DNA from: Dietzia sp. B32
GTDB lineage: Bacteria; Actinomycetota; Actinomycetes; Mycobacteriales; Mycobacteriaceae
Assembly (NCBI RefSeq): GCF_024732245.1
Contig: NZ_CP093845.1
Span: 434,001 to 498,000, forward strand
Reading direction: 5' to 3'
DNA length: 64,000 nucleotides
Made by a program: the position numbers and the translations under genes. Of the stretch, positions 1 through 8,040 are shown piece after piece (positions within the stretch are counted from its first letter, which is position 1; each line of letters begins with the position of its first letter). The notes under the pieces are model-generated. The model was not told where the DNA came from. It searched no databases and saw only the letters and a list, made by a program, of their open reading frames with translations.

Positions 1-37
1 GCTGGCCGCGCGACCTCGGTCTACATTCGATGGACGT

Positions 38-493
38 TCATCGCTGGAGCTTCACGGTGTGCTCATCGTGTCTGGTCCGTTCCTCTTCTTGTGCTCCCCC
101 TGCCGGACCGAATGGCCGGCGGGTGGTGTCGTGCCCGGGGCGTAACGCCTCGAGCACCTCCGTGATCGCGTCCTGGGACACGTTCCCGGCGACTCGCAGT
201 GACCTGATGAAGGCCTTGCGGTCGAGTGCTGTCGCGATGCACCGCTGTTCGCGGTGCACCCAGGCTCCTCGTCCGACCGCCCGTCGACGGGGATCGGGCG
301 AGAGTGTGGCCGTCTCCGGATCGTGGACGATCCGGAGGAGCCGGGAGTCGGAATCCCGACCCCGGCAGCCGACGCAGGTCCTGATCGGACCCGCGCCCCC
401 GGCGGTACCGGACCGCTGGTCCTCACGTCCCTGCATCCGGCCACCTCGGTCTCTCGCCGCCCGGCCCGAATGGACGGGTGGACGTGAAGTCAC
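38..493 (-). CDS. ylxR: YlxR (DUF448) RNA-binding protein
   Basis: Small basic protein of the YlxR family, a probable nucleic-acid-binding protein encoded between nusA and infB in most bacteria. The family core is visible as PIRTCVGCRGR near residues 36-46 followed by a Leu/Arg-rich strand region. The GTG at 493 gives 151 residues; an internal ATG at 436 would give 132 and removes a low-complexity Arg-rich extension, so the start is uncertain. It follows nusA by 83 bases, which contain a good -10 box. infB is expected just beyond the left edge, but only about 37 bases remain and no start for it is visible. The function is established only at family level. Confidence 0.85.
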   Translation of the reverse strand: MTSRPPVHSGRAARDRGGRMQGREDQRSGTAGGAGPIRTCVGCRGRDSDSRLLRIVHDPETATLSPDPRRRAVGRGAWVHREQRCIATALDRKAFIRSLRVAGNVSQDAITEVLEALRPGHDTTRRPFGPAGGAQEEERTRHDEHTVKLQR

Positions 494-500
494 TGTGACA

Positions 501-513
501 ACTGATCAGTCTA
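501..513 (-). promoter_or_regulatory. Putative ylxR(-infB) promoter with palindrome over the -10
   Basis: On the minus strand TAGACT (513-508) matches the actinobacterial TAnnnT -10 consensus and lies in an unusually AT-rich patch of the nusA-ylxR gap. The perfect ten-base palindrome ACTGATCAGT (501-510) overlaps it and covers the expected start point, about 8 bases before the GTG at 493. A weak TTAGTA lies 18 bases upstream. Promoter activity is inferred from sequence only. Confidence 0.4.
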
Positions 514-576
514 CAGATGATGCGGTGTCGATACTAACGGCGCGCCCGACCGCGTGGCGACAGGTCGCCCCGGGCG

Positions 577-1563
577 TCACTCCGCATCGCTGTGGATGTC
601 GATCCGCCACTGGGTGAGACGGTGCGCCAGCCGGGCGTTCTGCCCCTCCTTACCGATCGCCAGGGACAGCTGGTAATCGGGCACGACGACCCTGGCCGCC
701 CTCGTCGCGGCGTCGGCGACCGACACCGAGATCACCTTGGCCGGCGACAGGGCGTTGCCCACGAACACGGTGGGATCCTCGTCGTAGTCGACGATGTCGA
801 TCTTCTCGTCGTTGAGCTCCGCCATGACCGCGCGGACACGCGCGCCGTTCGGACCGATGCACGCGCCTTTCGCGTTGAGTCCCGAGATGGTGGACTCCAC
901 CGCGATCTTCGTCCGGTGCCCGGCCTCGCGCGCGATCGCCGCGATCCGCACCGAGCCGTCACCGATCTCCGGGACCTCCAGGGCGAACAGTCCCCGGACC
1001 AGGTCCGGGTGGGTGCGCGACAGCGAGACGGAGGCCCCGTGGGGGCCCTTGTGGACGCCGACCACGTGGCACTTGATGCGGTCGCCGTGCTCGTAGGTCT
1101 CTCCCGGGACCTGCTCCGCCGGGGCGATGGTCCCCTCGGTCCCCCCGTTCTCGGGTCCGATGTGGACCACCACGATCCCCCGGGCGTTCGCCCGCGAGTC
1201 CGACTGGATGACCCCACTGACCACCTCGCCCTCCCTCGTGACGAGGTCGCCGTAGATGCGGTCGGTCTCCGCCTCCCTCAGACGCTGGAGGATGATCTGC
1301 CGGGCGGTCGCCGCCGCGACCCGGCCGAAGTCCGAGGGGGTGGCGTCGAACTCCCCGATCCGGTTGCCGTCCTCATCCACCTCGGCCGCCATGACGGCGA
1401 CCGTTCCGGCCTTACGGTCCAACGCGATCCGGGCGACCCGATGCGCACCTTCGGTCCGCTTGTACGCGGTGAGCAGAGCGTTCTCGAGGGTGTGCACGAG
1501 GTCTTCCAACGGGATCTCGCGCTCCCGGGACAGCATGTTCAGCGCTGCCATATCGATGTTCAA
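577..1563 (-). CDS. nusA: Transcription termination/antitermination factor NusA
   Basis: Binds RNA polymerase and nascent RNA and tunes pausing, termination and antitermination. The 328-residue product has the short actinobacterial layout: N-terminal RNAP-binding domain (about 1-110), S1 domain (about 111-183) and two KH domains with GPNG near 237-240 and GKEGQ near 304-308. It has no C-terminal acidic repeats, as is usual in this phylum. I place the start at TTG 1563, because homologues begin MNIDMAAL and because this TTG overlaps the rimP stop as TTGA, which suggests translational coupling. An ATG at 1551 is the alternative. Confidence 0.95.
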   Translation of the reverse strand: MNIDMAALNMLSREREIPLEDLVHTLENALLTAYKRTEGAHRVARIALDRKAGTVAVMAAEVDEDGNRIGEFDATPSDFGRVAAATARQIILQRLREAETDRIYGDLVTREGEVVSGVIQSDSRANARGIVVVHIGPENGGTEGTIAPAEQVPGETYEHGDRIKCHVVGVHKGPHGASVSLSRTHPDLVRGLFALEVPEIGDGSVRIAAIAREAGHRTKIAVESTISGLNAKGACIGPNGARVRAVMAELNDEKIDIVDYDEDPTVFVGNALSPAKVISVSVADAATRAARVVVPDYQLSLAIGKEGQNARLAHRLTQWRIDIHSDAE

Positions 1564-2105
1564 CGGTTTTCTCCTTCTCGCACGCCACGCCCCGGGTTCT
1601 CCGGCTCGGACAACAGGTCCAGCTCCTCTTGCGGTGCAGGCCGGAACTCGACCCGGATCACGGCGCGGGCCACCTGCTCCAACGCTACCGATTCCACAGT
1701 CGTTCCCCGGCCCGCCCTCGACACGATGCGGACCACCCCCGTCGCCTCGTCGAGGTCGCCCACCCGTCCCCTGCTCGGCCCCTCGGCACCGTCGACGTAG
1801 ACCAGGTCCACCTGGCGTCCGCGGGCGCGGCGCCAGTGTCGCGGCTGCTCGAGTGGCGCGTCGACTCCCCTGCTGGTCACCTCCAGCGTGACGGGCTGCA
1901 CTGACCCACCCCACTGCTCGGCGAGCGGGTCCAGATCGACGGACAGCTCGGCGAGATCGTCGAGGGACACCCCGGAATCCCCGTCCACGACCACCGTCAC
2001 CTGCCATGTGGACGACCGGGTGTTCTCCCGGATGTCCTCGAGGTCGAGGCCGCGGTCGGAGACCGCCTTGCGTATATGGGCCCTGTCGGGCTCGGGGACG
2101 ATCAC
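1560..2105 (-). CDS. rimP: Ribosome maturation factor RimP
   Basis: Assembly factor for the 30S subunit, acting on early S12-dependent steps. About 181 residues. The start is set at GTG 2105, preceded by an AGGAG ribosome binding site about 5 bases upstream. The RimP alpha-beta domain ([10 protein letters not shown], then [12 protein letters not shown]) is followed by the C-terminal barrel. The order rimP-nusA-ylxR is the classical operon, and the stop codon overlaps the nusA start. The gene is divergent from the lipoprotein gene at 2212. Confidence 0.93.
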   Translation of the reverse strand: MIVPEPDRAHIRKAVSDRGLDLEDIRENTRSSTWQVTVVVDGDSGVSLDDLAELSVDLDPLAEQWGGSVQPVTLEVTSRGVDAPLEQPRHWRRARGRQVDLVYVDGAEGPSRGRVGDLDEATGVVRIVSRAGRGTTVESVALEQVARAVIRVEFRPAPQEELDLLSEPENPGRGVREGENR

Positions 2106-2199
2106 TGTGCTCCTGGAGTGCGGGCTGGCGGATTCCGTTCCGGGACGCGGACGGGCCGCATCACTGTACCGCCTCGCCGCCGCCGTCCCCGACCCCTGG

Positions 2200-2205
2200 C
2201 AGGAT
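2200..2205 (+). promoter_or_regulatory. Putative leaderless -10 box for the lipoprotein gene
   Basis: CAGGAT ends 6 bases before the GTG at 2212. This is the spacing expected if transcription starts at or next to the start codon. The first base deviates from TAnnnT. No Shine-Dalgarno sequence is seen. Confidence 0.35.
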
Positions 2206-2211
2206 GTCGGA

Positions 2212-2679
2212 GTGCCACATTCCGCCCCCGTCGTCCTCACGCGCCGTCACTTCGTCGTCGCAGCCGCCGGCGTCGCCGGGCTCGCAGCCGCCGGTGGCTG
2301 CGCCCTGCCCACGGTCTCCGACCGCCCGGATCCGCTGCTCGGCCTGCTCGACGCAGCGCAACGCGATGCGCGCGAACTCGCCGCCGCGGACGCCTCCCAC
2401 GGAGAGCGGGTCGGTGCCCTGCGCCGGATCGCCGACGTGCGGAGGCTCCACGCGGAACGGCTGACCACGATCGTGGAGTTCCCGGCCGACGAGGGGCGAC
2501 CGACACCCGCGTCGACCCCTGCCCCGGTGTGCCCGCCCGCCGACGAGGTGCGCGCCCGCCTCCGCGTCGATGCCGCCGGTGCCACCGACGCCGCCGCGGC
2601 GGAAGAGGGTCCCCGGGCCGAGATCGCCGGGGCGATCGCCGCGGCATGCACCGCCGCAGCCGAGGTGGAGCTCGCGTGA
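2212..2679 (+). CDS. Tat-exported lipoprotein of unknown function
   Basis: A 155-residue Ala-rich secreted protein. The N terminus has a twin-arginine motif (TRRHF, residues 10-14), a hydrophobic Ala/Val/Gly segment and a lipobox-like AAGGC with Cys at residue 30, so it is predicted to be a Tat substrate anchored as a lipoprotein. The mature part is mostly helical with regular Ala/Arg/Glu heptads and no recognisable catalytic motif. It overlaps the following DUF4439 gene by GTGA. The same two-gene arrangement between rimP and proS occurs in mycobacteria (Rv2843/Rv2844 position, from memory). Function is unknown; a partner role for the ferritin-like neighbour is inference. Confidence 0.8.
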   Translation: MPHSAPVVLTRRHFVVAAAGVAGLAAAGGCALPTVSDRPDPLLGLLDAAQRDARELAAADASHGERVGALRRIADVRRLHAERLTTIVEFPADEGRPTPASTPAPVCPPADEVRARLRVDAAGATDAAAAEEGPRAEIAGAIAAACTAAAEVELA

Positions 2680-3080
2680 CCGCCCCCGTCGGACTGGCCG
2701 CCGAGGACGCCGCGGTCTACGGATACGGCCTGGTGCTCGCCCGGGCGGACGGCTCCATACGGGCCGCGGTCCGTCGCGAGCTCGCCGCTCACCGGGCCCG
2801 TCGGGACGCCGCGGAGAAGTTGTGGCCGGGGTCGCCCCCCGCCCCGGTCGGTTACCTCACCGGACCGGACACCCCCGTCTCGGCGGTCCTCCTGGCGATC
2901 CGTATCGAATCGGATTGTTGCGAGGCCTGGCGGGTGGAACTCGGCCGCGCCGAGGCACCGGAGACCCGACGGTTCTGCAGCGACGCCCTCACCGCGGCGG
3001 CGGTCCAACTGGCCCGGTGGAGGACGCTGGTCCCGGGCGCGCCGTTCGAGGCGCTGCCCGGGTTCCCCCCGCCGGCGTGA
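2676..3080 (+). CDS. DUF4439 ferritin-like domain protein
   Basis: A 134-residue helical protein starting at a GTG that overlaps the upstream stop codon (GTGA), so it is almost certainly co-translated with the lipoprotein. It resembles DUF4439, a four-helix ferritin-like family: AAEDAAVYGYGLV sits near the N terminus and ESDCCEAW in the later part, with Glu/Asp residues spaced along the helices. Two adjacent cysteines and a third in RFCSDAL are notable. There is no signal peptide of its own. The stop lies 6 bases from the convergent proS stop. Metal binding has not been shown here and is inferred from the fold family. Confidence 0.72.
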   Translation: MTAPVGLAAEDAAVYGYGLVLARADGSIRAAVRRELAAHRARRDAAEKLWPGSPPAPVGYLTGPDTPVSAVLLAIRIESDCCEAWRVELGRAEAPETRRFCSDALTAAAVQLARWRTLVPGAPFEALPGFPPPA

Positions 3081-3086
3081 GGTGTT

Positions 3087-4838
3087 CTATCGTCCCGCGC
3101 CGATCAGCCTGATGATCTCCTCGGCGGCGCCGTCCACCGGCACCTGGGTGACCTCGCCGGTGGCGCGCTCGCGCAACTCGACGGTGCCCTCGGACCACCC
3201 GCGACCCACCACGACCACCCACGGGATGCCGATCAGTTCGGCGTCCTTGAACTTCACTCCCGGCGAGGCCTTGCGGTCGTCGAAGAGGACCTCGAGTCTG
3301 GCGCGGTCGAACGCCTCCACGAGGGTCCCGGCACCGGCGATCGCGGCGTCATCCTTGTTCGCGATCACCACGTGGACGTCCGCGGGTGCGGCCTCGGCCG
3401 GCCAGACCAGACCCTTGTCATCGGCGAACTGCTCGGCGAGGACAGCGACGAGGCGCGAGACCCCGATCCCGTAGGACCCCATGGTCACCCGGGCGGGCTT
3501 GCCGTTCTCGCCCAGCACGTCGAACCCGAACGCGTCGGTGTATTTCCGACCGAGCTGGAAGATGTGGCCGATCTCGATACCGCGCGCCAGCGTCAGGGTC
3601 CCGTGCCCGTCCGGCGCAGGGTCACCCTCCCTCACCTCGGCGACCTCGATGGTGCCGTCCGGGGTGAAGTCACGTCCGCACACCAGGTCCACCACATGCT
3701 TGCCGACCTCGTCGGCACCCGTGATCCAGGAGGTACCCGTGACGACCCGTGGGTCGACGAGGTAGCGGACCTCGTTCTCCTGCAGCGCGCGCGGCCCGAT
3801 GTACCCCTTGACGAGGAACGGGTTGGCGGCGAAATCGGCCTCCTCGAGGATCTCGACCTCCGCCGGCTCGAGCGCTGCCTCGACTCGCTTCATGTCGACC
3901 TCACGGTCACCCGGCAGCCCCACCGCCAACAGTTCCCAGTCCCGCCCGGGCTCACGGACCTTGAGCATGACGTTCTTGAGGGTGTCCGCGGCGGTGACGT
4001 CCCGACCGAGGTCGGCGGAATTCGCCCAGGCGACGAGTGTCTCGATCGTCGGCGCATCCGGGGTCTCGTGCACGACCGCCCGGGGCGACCCCTCCACCGG
4101 GAGTGCGGGGGGCGCGGGGGTGACGACGGCCTCGACATTGGCCGCGTAATCTCCGTCGGTGGACCGGACGAACGTGTCCTCGCCCGCCGCGGAGACCGCG
4201 AGGAACTCCTCGGAGGCGGAGCCGCCCATCGCTCCGGAGGTGGCCGCGCAGATGACGTACTCGATCCCGAGACGGTCGAAGATGCGCTGATACGCCTCGC
4301 GGTGCGCCTGGTACGAACGCTCGAGCCCCGCGTCGTCGACATCGAAGGAGTAGGAGTCCTTCATCACGAACTCGCGACCGCGCAGGATCCCGGCACGCGG
4401 CCGTTCCTCGTCCCGGTACTTGGTCTGGATCTGGTACAGCGTGACGGGCAGATCCTTGTACGACGAGTACTCACCCTGGACCGTGAGCGTGAAGAGCTCC
4501 TCGTGGGTGGGCCCCAGCATCATGTCGTTGCCCTTGCGGTCCTTGAGCCGGAACAGTGCCGGACCGTACTCGGTCCACCGGCCGGTGGTCTCGTACGGTT
4601 CACGCGGCAGCAGGGCAGGCAGGCTGATCTCCTGAGCGCCGAAGGCGTCCATCTCCTCTCGGACCACCTGCTCGACCCGGCGGAGGGTGCGCAGACCGAG
4701 TGGGAGCCAGGAGTACACGCCGGGAGCGACGCGGCGGACGTATCCGGCGCGGACCAGCAGTTTGTGGCTGAGGACCTCGGCATCGGCCGGGTCATCGCGG
4801 AGGGTGCGGAGGAAAAGGTGGGACAGACGCGTGATCAC
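3087..4838 (-). CDS. proS: Prolyl-tRNA synthetase (bacterial type)
   Basis: Class II synthetase charging tRNA-Pro. About 583 residues, the normal length for the bacterial form with an editing (INS) domain between motifs 2 and 3. Motif 2 is visible around [17 protein letters not shown] and motif 3 around [10 protein letters not shown], followed by the anticodon-binding domain. The GTG at 4838 gives [22 protein letters not shown], aligning with the usual start of actinobacterial ProS. A -10 box TACGCT lies 8 bases upstream, so the mRNA may be leaderless. It is divergent from yaaA. Confidence 0.96.
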   Translation of the reverse strand: MITRLSHLFLRTLRDDPADAEVLSHKLLVRAGYVRRVAPGVYSWLPLGLRTLRRVEQVVREEMDAFGAQEISLPALLPREPYETTGRWTEYGPALFRLKDRKGNDMMLGPTHEELFTLTVQGEYSSYKDLPVTLYQIQTKYRDEERPRAGILRGREFVMKDSYSFDVDDAGLERSYQAHREAYQRIFDRLGIEYVICAATSGAMGGSASEEFLAVSAAGEDTFVRSTDGDYAANVEAVVTPAPPALPVEGSPRAVVHETPDAPTIETLVAWANSADLGRDVTAADTLKNVMLKVREPGRDWELLAVGLPGDREVDMKRVEAALEPAEVEILEEADFAANPFLVKGYIGPRALQENEVRYLVDPRVVTGTSWITGADEVGKHVVDLVCGRDFTPDGTIEVAEVREGDPAPDGHGTLTLARGIEIGHIFQLGRKYTDAFGFDVLGENGKPARVTMGSYGIGVSRLVAVLAEQFADDKGLVWPAEAAPADVHVVIANKDDAAIAGAGTLVEAFDRARLEVLFDDRKASPGVKFKDAELIGIPWVVVVGRGWSEGTVELRERATGEVTQVPVDGAAEEIIRLIGAGR

Positions 4839-4846
4839 GGTGGTCA

Positions 4847-4900
4847 AGCGTAGCCGCCCGTGGGTGGGCACCCGGCCCGCCGGTAGCCTCTGCCGGGTGC
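4847..4900. promoter_or_regulatory. Divergent proS/yaaA promoter region with inverted repeat
   Basis: Minus-strand TACGCT (4852-4847) precedes proS and plus-strand TAGCCT (4884-4889) precedes yaaA, with only about 31 bases between the two -10 boxes. A perfect nine-base inverted repeat, GCACCCGGC (4868-4876) and GCCGGGTGC (4892-4900), encloses the yaaA -10 and covers its start codon. It could be an operator or an RNA hairpin at the extreme 5' end of the yaaA mRNA. Confidence 0.45.
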
Positions 4901-5646
4901 GCATCCTCCTCTCGCCCTCCGAGACCAAGTCCATCGGCGGCGCGGGTGAGCCCCTCGAACTGGCCACCCTCTCGCTGCCGTCGTTGAACGAAACCCGCCG
5001 GACGGTGGCGGATGCGCTGGTGACGATGTGTACCGACGACCCCGGGGGCGCGCGTGCGGTACTGGGTCTGAGCGAGAAGCTCGCCGGGGAGGTCCAGCTG
5101 GACGCGCAGTTGTGGACCTCCCCCACCGCGCCGGCCCTCACCCGGTACACGGGCGTGCTCTACGACGCTCTGGACGAGGGGTCGATGACCGGCGCGACCC
5201 GGGCGCGCGCGGAGTCCCGACTGTGGATCGGGTCCGCGCTGTTCGGGCTCGTCGCCGCCGATGACCCGATCCCCCATTACCGGCTGTCGGCCGGGACGCG
5301 ACTGCCGGGCCTGGGCACGCTGCGGGCAGCGTGGAGGCCCGTCCTGACCGCCGCCACCGCCCGCTGGGAGGAGGACCTGGTGGTGGACCTGCGTTCCGGT
5401 GGGTACCACCACCTGGGCCCGGTTCCGGGCGCGGTGACGGTCGATGTGGTCACCGAGTACCCGGACGGCAGCCGCAAGGTGGTGTCCCACTTCTCCAAGC
5501 ACCACAAGGGTCTGCTCGCCCGGACCCTCGCGACCTCCCGCGCCGAGATGGCTGATCTGCCGTCACTGCTCCGGGTGGCCCGCAGGGCCGGTCATACGGT
5601 CGAGCACACCTCTCAGAACGGCCTGACCATGGTCACGACGCCCTGA
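4897..5646 (+). CDS. yaaA: YaaA/DUF328 family peroxide-stress protein
   Basis: A 249-residue member of the YaaA family, which in E. coli limits free iron during hydrogen peroxide stress and binds DNA in vitro. The N-terminal [10 protein letters not shown] motif (residues 2-11) is characteristic, and the conserved basic KHHKGLLAR stretch sits near the C terminus. The GTG at 4897 lies 7 bases after a TAGCCT -10 box, favouring a leaderless start. It is divergent from proS and convergent with the luciferase-like gene. The stress role is taken from the family. Confidence 0.85.
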   Translation: MRILLSPSETKSIGGAGEPLELATLSLPSLNETRRTVADALVTMCTDDPGGARAVLGLSEKLAGEVQLDAQLWTSPTAPALTRYTGVLYDALDEGSMTGATRARAESRLWIGSALFGLVAADDPIPHYRLSAGTRLPGLGTLRAAWRPVLTAATARWEEDLVVDLRSGGYHHLGPVPGAVTVDVVTEYPDGSRKVVSHFSKHHKGLLARTLATSRAEMADLPSLLRVARRAGHTVEHTSQNGLTMVTTP

Positions 5647-5677
5647 CGGCAGCTCCCGGGTCCCGCCCCCGCCGTCA
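5644..5677. terminator. Weak bidirectional stem joining two convergent stop codons
   Basis: TGACGGC (5644-5650) pairs with GCCGTCA (5671-5677) across a 20-base C-rich loop. The outer three bases of each arm are the stop codons of yaaA and of the convergent oxidoreductase gene. The stem is short and no T tract follows, so termination strength is uncertain. Confidence 0.35.
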
Positions 5678-6712
5678 TCGCCAGCCGAGCTCCGGGGCCA
5701 CGTGGGTGAGGATCGACTCCAACAGGTGCGCGTTGTAGTCGACCCCCAGCTGGGTCGGCACGGTGATGAGCACTGTGTCCGCAGCGCTGATCGCCTCGTC
5801 CTCACGGAGTTGCTCCACCAGCCGGTCCGGCTCCGCGGCGTAGGACCGTCCGAAGACCGCCCGGAGACCGGGTTCGATCTGACCGAACTGGTCACCACGG
5901 TCACCGCCCCCGAGGAAGTACCGCCGGTCGGTGTCCGAGGTGATGGCGACGATCGACCGGGATACCGACACCCGCGGTTCGAAGCCGTGATCGTGGGCGG
6001 ACCACTCGTCGCGGAACGCCTCGATCTGACGGCGCTGCTGTACGTGCAGTGGTTCTCCGGACTCGTCGGCCTTCAAGGTGGACGACATGAGGTGCATGCC
6101 CTTCTCCGCCGCCCATCGTGCGGTCGCGTCGGACGCGGCGCCCCACCAGATGCGCTCCCGCAGCCCCTCCGAGTACGGCTCGAGCCGCAGCAGACCCGGA
6201 GGGTTGGGGAACATCGGCCGTGGGTTGGGTTCAGCGAACCCGACCCCCTCCACCGCCCGGAGGAATACCTCGGTATGCCGGCGCGCCATGTCCGCGTCGG
6301 TGGCACCGTCTCCGGGTTCGAATCCGAAGTATCGCCACCCGTCGATCACCTGCTCGGGAGAACCCCGGGACACGCCCAGTTGGACCCGCCCACCGGAGAT
6401 GAGGTCGGCGGCGGCGACATCCTCGGCGAAGCCCAGGGGGTTGGTATAACGCATGTCCACCACCCCGGTACCGATGTCGATCCGGTTCGTCCGGGCGCCG
6501 ACGGCCGCCAGGAGAGGCGCGGGCGTACCGAGCTGGCGCGCGAAGTGGTGAACCCTGAAGTAGGCGCCGTCCAGTCCGAGGTCCTCGGCGGCCTCGGCGA
6601 GCTCGACGCTCTGGATCAGTGCGTCGGAGGCGGAGCGCACCGCGGAGTCCGGGTGGTCCATCCAGTGCCCGAAGGAGAGGAAACCGATCTTCTTGTGAGT
6701 GGTCACGTCCAC
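5675..6712 (-). CDS. LLM-class (luciferase-like) flavin-dependent oxidoreductase
   Basis: About 345 residues with the bacterial-luciferase TIM-barrel pattern: IGFLSFGHW at the N terminus, GLDGAYFRVHHFARQLGTP, and GRVQLGVSRGSPEQVIDG in the phosphate-binding region. Such enzymes use FMN or F420 to oxidise or reduce varied substrates, and the substrate cannot be deduced here. GTG 6712 and GTG 6706 are both possible starts, with no clear ribosome binding site. It lies 34 bases downstream of cysG on the same strand and may be read through from it. Confidence 0.85.
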   Translation of the reverse strand: MDVTTHKKIGFLSFGHWMDHPDSAVRSASDALIQSVELAEAAEDLGLDGAYFRVHHFARQLGTPAPLLAAVGARTNRIDIGTGVVDMRYTNPLGFAEDVAAADLISGGRVQLGVSRGSPEQVIDGWRYFGFEPGDGATDADMARRHTEVFLRAVEGVGFAEPNPRPMFPNPPGLLRLEPYSEGLRERIWWGAASDATARWAAEKGMHLMSSTLKADESGEPLHVQQRRQIEAFRDEWSAHDHGFEPRVSVSRSIVAITSDTDRRYFLGGGDRGDQFGQIEPGLRAVFGRSYAAEPDRLVEQLREDEAISAADTVLITVPTQLGVDYNAHLLESILTHVAPELGWR

Positions 6713-6746
6713 ATCGTGCCCGACGGCGATGCCGCCGGGCGGGATC

Positions 6747-7973
6747 TCATCCTTCGGTGATGTACTGCGGCAGCCCGGCGACGGCGCCGACCACAACGAT
6801 GGCCGGGGGTCTGACGTCGTGGGTCGCCAGGGTCTCCGCCAGGCTTCCGAGGGTGCATCGATGGGTCGACTGCCCGTCGAGGCTCCCGTCGACCACCACC
6901 GCTGCCGGGGTCCCGGGCGAGCGGCCCCCCGCCATGAGTGACTCGGCGATCGCCGGGGAGTTCTTCACCCCCATCAGCACCACGAGCGTCCCGCGCATAC
7001 GTGCGAGGGCGTCCCAGTCGATGAGGGAACCCGGGTGTCCGGGCGGCAGGTGTCCGGACACCACGGTCAGTTCGTGCGTCATCCCGCGGTTGGTCACGGG
7101 AATTCCCGCGAGGGCCGGGACGGCGAGCGCACTGGAGACGCCGGGAACGACGGTGCACGGTACACCGGCCTCGGCGCATGCCTGCGCCTCCTCGTAACCG
7201 CGCCCGTAGAGGAACGGGTCCCCGCCCTTGAGCCGTACCACGAACTTGCCCGCCCGCGCACGGTCCACCAGCACGTCGTTGATCGCGTCCTGTGCCATGG
7301 CCCGCCCGTAGGGGATCTTGGCGGCGTCGACGATCTCGACATCCGCCCGCAGCTCGGCCAGCGGGCGCTGGGGGGCGAGACGGTCGGCCACGACAACGTC
7401 GGCGCGGGCGAGCAGTCGACGACCACGCACCGTCATGAGATCGTCGGCCCCCGGCCCGCCGCCGACCAACGCGACCGTGCCCCGGAGCGCCTCGTCGACC
7501 TCGGGTGCCTCCGCCCCCGCGTCGCTGAGGGCCCGCGCGACCACGTCCCGGGCCTCGGCGGTACGCGCGCGGTCGCCGGTGAGCACCGCGACCAACATCT
7601 CGCCCCGACGGACCACCGCCGGGGTCACCGCGGAACCCGACGTCACGGCATCAGCCCGGACGCAGAAGGTGCGGTTCTGCTCGGCCTCCGCCGCGACACG
7701 GGCATTGACCAGCGAGTCCTTGGTCGCAGCGACCACATACCAGGCACCTTCGAGGTCCCCGGATTCGTACTCGCGGGGCTCCCACCAGATGCGTCCGGCG
7801 TCCACCAGCCCCTGCAGCGTCGGTGTGACGTCCGGGCTAACCAGGTGCACCACCGCGCCCGCCTCGAGCAAGACGGGGACGCGACGTTGCGCGACAGACC
7901 CTCCGCCGATGACCACGACGCGTCGACCTTCGAGGTCCAGGCCGACGGGGTACGGATTCACAGGCCGGATCAT
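6747..7973 (-). CDS. cysG: Siroheme synthase fusion: precorrin-2 dehydrogenase + uroporphyrinogen-III methyltransferase
   Basis: Multifunctional enzyme making siroheme for sulfite/nitrite reductases. The N-terminal NAD-dependent precorrin-2 dehydrogenase/ferrochelatase part (VVVIGGGSVAQRRV, about residues 19-32) is fused to a SUMT methyltransferase starting at VALVGGGPGADDLMTVRG (about 165) with KGGDPFLYGRGYEEA later. The length of 408 residues matches the mycobacterial fusion at this locus. The ATG at 7973 lies 7 bases after a TAGGAT -10 box, so a leaderless mRNA is likely. No cobalamin genes accompany it. Confidence 0.93.
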   Translation of the reverse strand: MIRPVNPYPVGLDLEGRRVVVIGGGSVAQRRVPVLLEAGAVVHLVSPDVTPTLQGLVDAGRIWWEPREYESGDLEGAWYVVAATKDSLVNARVAAEAEQNRTFCVRADAVTSGSAVTPAVVRRGEMLVAVLTGDRARTAEARDVVARALSDAGAEAPEVDEALRGTVALVGGGPGADDLMTVRGRRLLARADVVVADRLAPQRPLAELRADVEIVDAAKIPYGRAMAQDAINDVLVDRARAGKFVVRLKGGDPFLYGRGYEEAQACAEAGVPCTVVPGVSSALAVPALAGIPVTNRGMTHELTVVSGHLPPGHPGSLIDWDALARMRGTLVVLMGVKNSPAIAESLMAGGRSPGTPAAVVVDGSLDGQSTHRCTLGSLAETLATHDVRPPAIVVVGAVAGLPQYITEG

Positions 7974-7980
7974 GGCTCCG

Positions 7981-7986
7981 ATCCTA
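7981..7986 (-). promoter_or_regulatory. Leaderless -10 box for cysG
   Basis: TAGGAT on the minus strand (7986-7981) is a strong TAnnnT match ending 7 bases before the cysG ATG. The 5' UTR is expected to be absent or a few bases long. Confidence 0.5.
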
Positions 7987-8040
7987 TCCGCCCCCGACTG
8001 CTCCCCCGGCCCCGGCCCGGGGGTCCCCGGCGCCGGCGGG

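Noticed and set aside
1-37. Start of infB at the left edge.
   Set aside because: infB is expected after ylxR, but the only ATG on the minus strand there (26-24) is followed at once by TAG, and no GTG with a suitable frame fits. The gene must begin outside the window.
4839-4896. A T-box or other leader riboswitch for proS.
   Set aside because: The -10 box is 8 bases from the start codon, which leaves no room for a structured leader on the proS transcript.
6310-6330. A GGTTCGAATCC-like tRNA T-arm sequence, with a similar one near 52079.
   Set aside because: Both lie inside well-supported coding genes, and no acceptor stem, D arm or anticodon arm can be formed around them.
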